Below are positions 59,718 to 64,000 of a DNA stretch of 64,000 nt, piece by piece. The stretch spans positions 1 to 64,000 of the forward strand of contig JAKSZP010004175.1 in the NCBI GenBank assembly GCA_022478985.1. Reading direction: 5' to 3'. The number at the start of each line of letters is the position of its first letter. The first letter of the stretch is position 1. The notes below the pieces were generated by a model that saw only the letters and a program-made list of their open reading frames with translations, was not told the DNA's origin and did no database searches. The position numbers and the translations under genes were made by a program. The stretch comes from Massospora cicadina. Lineage: Eukaryota > Entomophthoromycota > Entomophthoromycetes > Entomophthorales > Entomophthoraceae.

Positions 59718-62700
59718 TTACAATTTGACCTGAAAGAGACAAAACTTAGTAACAGGGAAGGCACCCCAGAGAAGCAATGCTATCTCTTGTTGCCAGAGGG
59801 AACGCCACTTATGGGGAGGGGAGGGAACGTGTGAAGGGGCCGTAGCCACAATTGAACATGTGTGGAGGAAAGGGTCTGATTTGATGAACCAAACTGGGAA
59901 CCAGGAGGAGACCAGCTGTTGGCGACGCGGTGGGAGGTATCCAAACATCCACGCCTGAAAGTGGTCCACCAAATGAGACCGGAATCTGTGGACAGCTTCT
60001 GGGAGGGTGGGGGTAGAGCCTGCAATGGCATCCAAGACAATCGTGTGGATAGTCCACATGGCGATTGCAACCACCTGAGCACAGAGGGAGGGTGGAAGGG
60101 GGAGGCCATTGATAAAGCAAACATATCTCTTGACAGACTGAAGGGATGTGTTTGATCCTGGCCCAGCAGACGTTGAACTTCGCGCCATATCACTTTAGAG
60201 GTAGGACACTTCTCTAGACGGTGGAACAGCTTTCCATACTGTCCACACATGACGCAGGATGAGTGTAAAGCTTTAGAGCGTTTGGCAGTATGGTACAACC
60301 ACCTCAGGCAGCGCCACACATGGGAATGGATTTGAGGCTGCAACAGAGGATGGTGTGCGTATTTTCAGATAGTTTTTTGGGTCTCAATGGAGTAAGGGAT
60401 GTCCATCATGTCCAGGTAGTCCACCCTGGATAGGACATGGGGCCGTGTGGGGATCACGCCATCTTGGATGGGTAGCCCCTGTACCTCTTGTGTGAACTGA
60501 GGAGAGGGGCGGCCTCTCTGGGCTATGTGTCCACTAATATGAATTCTCCACTCAGCACTCCGCATGGAGAGGAGGATTCGTTTGTAGTGGGTTTTAGTCC
60601 TGTGAGGACCTGTGGCCGATGGGTGTGAAGCCAGGTATTTCATCAGGGAGTGAGGGTTCGATGGATTGTTAAGGCCCAAGGCGAGGGAGAAGTTGGAGCA
60701 GGCCGCGAGGGACCAGTGTTGGGAGGGGAGTGTAGGGGCGGTGACGGCTGCAATCCAGGTGCCCAGGATCTTGGCAGCATGGGACTTGAAGTCAAGCAGG
60801 CCCATGCCACCATGATGATGAGGGCCAAACATGACCTCTAGCCGTACTGGTGGTGGGAGGCCTGACCAAAGCCATCCTTGCAGAAGGGCATACAAGGATT
60901 TGAAAAAAGCTTGTGGAGAAGGGGATGGCGTGGGATCCAAACCAGACTTTGGAGAGGAGCATAAAGTTGGCTAAAACAACCCTGCCAGTAAGGGAAGTAG
61001 GGTGGGCTCTGAGGGAGGCGATGCGCTTCGTCACGTTGTCTAGAATATGACTCTCCATTACTGCTAATGTGTACCCGCCTGCTTCCACCCACACGCCCAG
61101 ATGGCAGACTGGCCTTATGGTAGGGCGTGGCATGAAGGGGAGCACCAGTGGGGTGGTGTGGGGTGAGCTGGGAGGGCGAGCACGTGTGTGAGCAGATGGG
61201 CTGGGCTGGGCACTGGTCGCTGGGGCCCAGCAGGTTTGATAATGACCAAGGAGGATGATTTCGGTTTTGGAAGCGTTCAGTGCAGCATTACTTACCCAGG
61301 AATACTCCTGGATGAGAGCTTCAAGTGCGCGTGCATCTTTATTATTAGACACCCCAACCACACAGTCATCTTCAAACGCCATCATCCTGACTGGGGCTTG
61401 GCCTGGCACATGGACCCCAGTGAGTTGGGCATTCACATTTCGAAATAGTGGGTAAGGCTGAAGTTGTATAAGAGTGGGCTAAGGGGTCCCCTTGTCGCAA
61501 GCCCCTTTGAGGGCGGACTACTTCCATTAGGAAGCCAGGGCCACGTACTGCCATTGTTGCAGATTCTGTAAGCAGCATCACCCAGTTGATGAAGCGAGGG
61601 GGTAAGCGGAATTGATGGAGGCAGGCCCTGAGGTATTCCCAGTTTACTCTATCATAGGCCTTTTGTTGGTCCAAGAATAAAAGTGCCCCAGAGGCTGTGG
61701 ACTGTCATGCGTTAGCCACAGAGTGCACGTTGTCCCAAATTGACTTTCTGGGTATGAAACCAAATTGTTCTGGGGAGATGGTGGCAGATGCTACAATCCC
61801 TAAATGGTTAGCCATGATTTTTGTTAAAATTTTTGTATCCGTGTTAGTTTAATAAAATGGGGCGCCAGTTGGCTAAGTCTAGCTTGTCCCCTTTCTTGAA
61901 GAGTGTGATGGTGAAGGCCTCTTGTCCTCCTGGTAGGAGGCGCGTTTCCAGAAGGCTCTGGATAAGTGAGGCAAGCATTAGTGGGGATATATATTTGAAG
62001 TATTTTTTATAGAATTCATATGGAATGCCATCTGGGCCTGGGCCTTTCCGGTTTGGTGCACCACAGATGGCTGTCCATAATTCGTTTGGAGTAATCAAAT
62101 TCATTATTTCTGGGTATTGAGAAATGGTGCAGATGTGGGTCCAGTTGAGAAATTCTGCCACTTTGGCCAGCTGAATTGGATCAGATTGGTATAACTCGGA
62201 GTAATACTTTTGTGTTTCAATTGCCACTTTGGCTTGTGTATCCGTGATGGAATCATCCAATCTTCACACCTGTGTGCAGGCAACGCTCTGGCATGGTGAA
62301 AATTTTTTTTAAAAAAATATGCGGTGCACTTGTCGCCCTCTGTAATGCGTTTGGCCCTTTACTGAACATTTCCGATGTTTGTGTTGCCTTTTGAGCGCGT
62401 TGAGCTGGGCGGCTGCCTCCGCCCACTTCCAGCCCCATGAAGGGCTGTATCCTGTGGCTGGGATATTGGACTCCAGGTGTGCCAACTCTGCCAGAGCACG
62501 CGAGATGATGGCCGATGTGGCTCATGAGCATTGGGAGGAGAGGTGGCGAGAGTGGCGGATGGTATCCTCTTTGAAGGCTGCCCATGTGGAGATGGGGTCT
62601 GCACAAAACGGTGTAGCAAACTCTTTTGCCAAAGTTGCTGATTCCATCCAAGTGGAAAATCCTGGCAACGCAAGTTCAGGAGGGCGGAGTTTGCACCAAC

Positions 62701-63432
62701 TTGGGGCCTTAGCCACTGTGACAGGTAGGTGGTAGGTTATTGAGACCAACTGGTGGTCAGAGAATTCAATTTTTGTTGTTTGGAAGTGGGAAATGTAAGG
62801 TTGGAATTTCGCTGGCGTAAGGATAAGGTCTATGCGTGTCATGGACCTTAATTGGCCATTGTGAACGTGGGGTCACATCATGTTTTTGAGCAGCAAGGCT
62901 CGCCATGGCAGCGCATCTATTAACCCAAGGGTGGCCTTTAGAACACGAAGTTCTACGTGACCCTGGGGGCGTGGGAGGAGGAAGGCCAACGGTATGTTGG
63001 TGAGTTTAGCCAACAGTTCATATTGCCAACTATGAAAGGGTCTGGGGGTAATGGGAGGGATTTAATCAATGAGAAAAATTCCCGACGTTCTCATGCACAG
63101 GTTGGGGCATAGATGTTGATGATAGCATGTGCCACATCAGCCCATGAGAAGGTGACAATGAGGACTCAGCTATTGAGGAAGAATTCTGACGACAAAAATT
63201 TGAAAAAATTGTTTCTCCAAACTAGCACCCCACAGTGCTCTGACCAAAAGGATAGGGATGGGAGGAGCATTGTTTTCCAAGCATCCTCGGAACCTCACAG
63301 ACAGTGGGACTTTTGGATGGCCAGGATATCCATGGGTAAATTTTTTTGTAAAAAACTCAGTTTCCTAGCCTGGGACGGCAAAGCCTTGAGTCCAACGATA
63401 TTCAACGTCCCTAAAGTGAAGGTTTCCACCAT
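59718..63432 (-). pseudogene. LINE B2 ORF2: endonuclease, reverse transcriptase, zinc finger
   Basis: The ATG at 63432 opens MVETFTLGTLNIVGLKALPS and NLPMDILAIQKSHC, an APE endonuclease start. MTRIDLILTPAKFQ and EFSDHQLVSI (62842 leftwards) are its C-terminal motifs. The RT has GPGPDGIPYEFYK, ANWRPI, LFLDQQKAYDRVNWEYL (motif A), VRPQRGLRQGDP and MMAFEDDCVVG (motif C), all with Asp. The C-terminus has CVMCGQYGKLFHRLEKC (C-x2-C-x7-H-x4-C; about 60253-60203) and WREVQRLLG. About six frame changes or stops separate the open parts. Confidence 0.85.
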
Positions 63433-64000
63433 CACACCTTAGTTGTGAGGGGGTGGGCACCTGGGCCCACTAGCCTCCTCTCTAGATCCCCATGGGCCTT
63501 CATGGCAGTGCAGGTGTTTGCAGCAATGCTATCAGTAGTTTTGTTGATTTTAGCAGAAAGGTTCGCGTTGGCTTTTGCCTTCACTTTTTGTTTCCCTGAC
63601 ATCAAACAAATTTTTTGTGGTGCAGATGAGTTTGGTGCACCAATTATTGGGTCAAAAAACTCATTTTCAGGTAGGTTGGACCCCAAGTCAGTTTCAACTG
63701 GAGCTTGGTCGCACAGATTGGGTAAGTTGAGTCTCCCATCAGATCCTCAGATTGGGTGGCCCAATTGGCATGGGCTTCCCAATCTGATTGGTTGATGAAT
63801 TCCTGAGTTGCTTCTGCTGTGAAGGTTTTAATGTCCTCCTGGCATTGGGAGTGTGGGATAGTGGTGGTGACTTTGGCCGCTTCCTTGGCCGCGGCCCTAT
63901 GGGCCTGCTTGGCCTTCTTCCACTCTTTCGGAGAAATATATTTTACCAGTAGGTAGCAGCCTTGTGCTCCCCACGGGAAAGCCTCTTTGGTGCTTGCGGT
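63432..64000 (-). pseudogene. LINE B2 ORF1, C-terminal part
   Basis: Minus-strand frames give YLLVKYISPKEWKKAKQAHR and AAAKEAAKVT. The last open piece (63686-63432) reads MGSNLPENEFFDPIIGAPNS, then a Lys/Ala-rich helix and HPLTTKV-stop. The TGA stop overlaps the ORF2 ATG (TGATG). The N-terminal domain and knuckle lie beyond the window. Confidence 0.65.

Larger units (their letters stand above)
59665..64000 (-). mobile_element. LINE B2: non-LTR retrotransposon, runs off the right edge
   Basis: A GC-rich minus-strand element has the ORF1 C-terminus (64000-63432), a whole ORF2 (63432-59718) and a 3' tail. The tail reads CATGGTCAGCCTTCCTTGC then CAATAAATAAAG and an A run (59680-59650). The AATAAA gives a possible polyadenylation signal. 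It is much better preserved than LINE B1. Confidence 0.85.

Overview
This 64 kb window looks like repeat-rich fungal nuclear DNA. One host-type gene is visible near the left end (about 2.27-3.81 kb). It has very short AT-rich introns and micro-exons and encodes a four-helix, voltage-sensor-like membrane protein of a kind I associate with fungi. Almost everything else is retrotransposon sequence in several layers of insertion and decay. No rRNA, CRISPR array or bacterial-type operon is visible. I cannot name the species. Chromodomain Gypsy elements plus APE-type LINEs with zinc-knuckle ORF1 proteins fit a fungus with an expanded genome.

Layout. (1) 1-6 kb: an unidentified minus-strand ORF remnant, a tRNA-like SINE, the host gene with a tiny LINE insertion in an intron, then AT-rich DNA. 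(2) 6-20.1 kb: chromodomain Gypsy 'B' (+), split in its gag region by Gypsy 'A' (-, 7356-14302) with a near-perfect 5 bp target duplication. (3) 21.3-51.6 kb: Gypsy 'D' (-), whose LTRs (782 and about 784 bp) now lie 22 kb apart. Inside D sit two near-full-length LINEs, A1 (24.6-30.7) and A2 (32.9-38.9), each with a long target duplication. D also holds a short LINE-A tail, two ORF1-only units (39.4-41.3 and about 41.9-43.9) and a second chromodomain Gypsy, 'C' (44.57-51.08), which landed in D's 5' LTR. (4) 51.6-57.8 kb: LINE B1 (+), itself interrupted by about 1 kb of AT-rich DNA. (5) 57.8-59.7 kb: AT-rich spacer. (6) 59.7-64 kb: LINE B2 (-), running off the right edge.

How the parts work together. 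The Gypsy elements keep the order gag-protease-RT-RNase H-integrase (B and C with a C-terminal chromodomain), but all are broken by stops and frameshifts. Their catalytic Asp codons have changed mostly to Asn, which implies G-to-A decay on the coding strand. The LINEs keep their RT Asp residues and are younger than the element D they sit in. In three of the four LINE copies the ORF1 stop overlaps the ORF2 start (ATGA or TGATG), a sign of coupled translation. The ORF1-only units look like non-autonomous relatives that may borrow a LINE's RT. They are the most unusual feature of the window.
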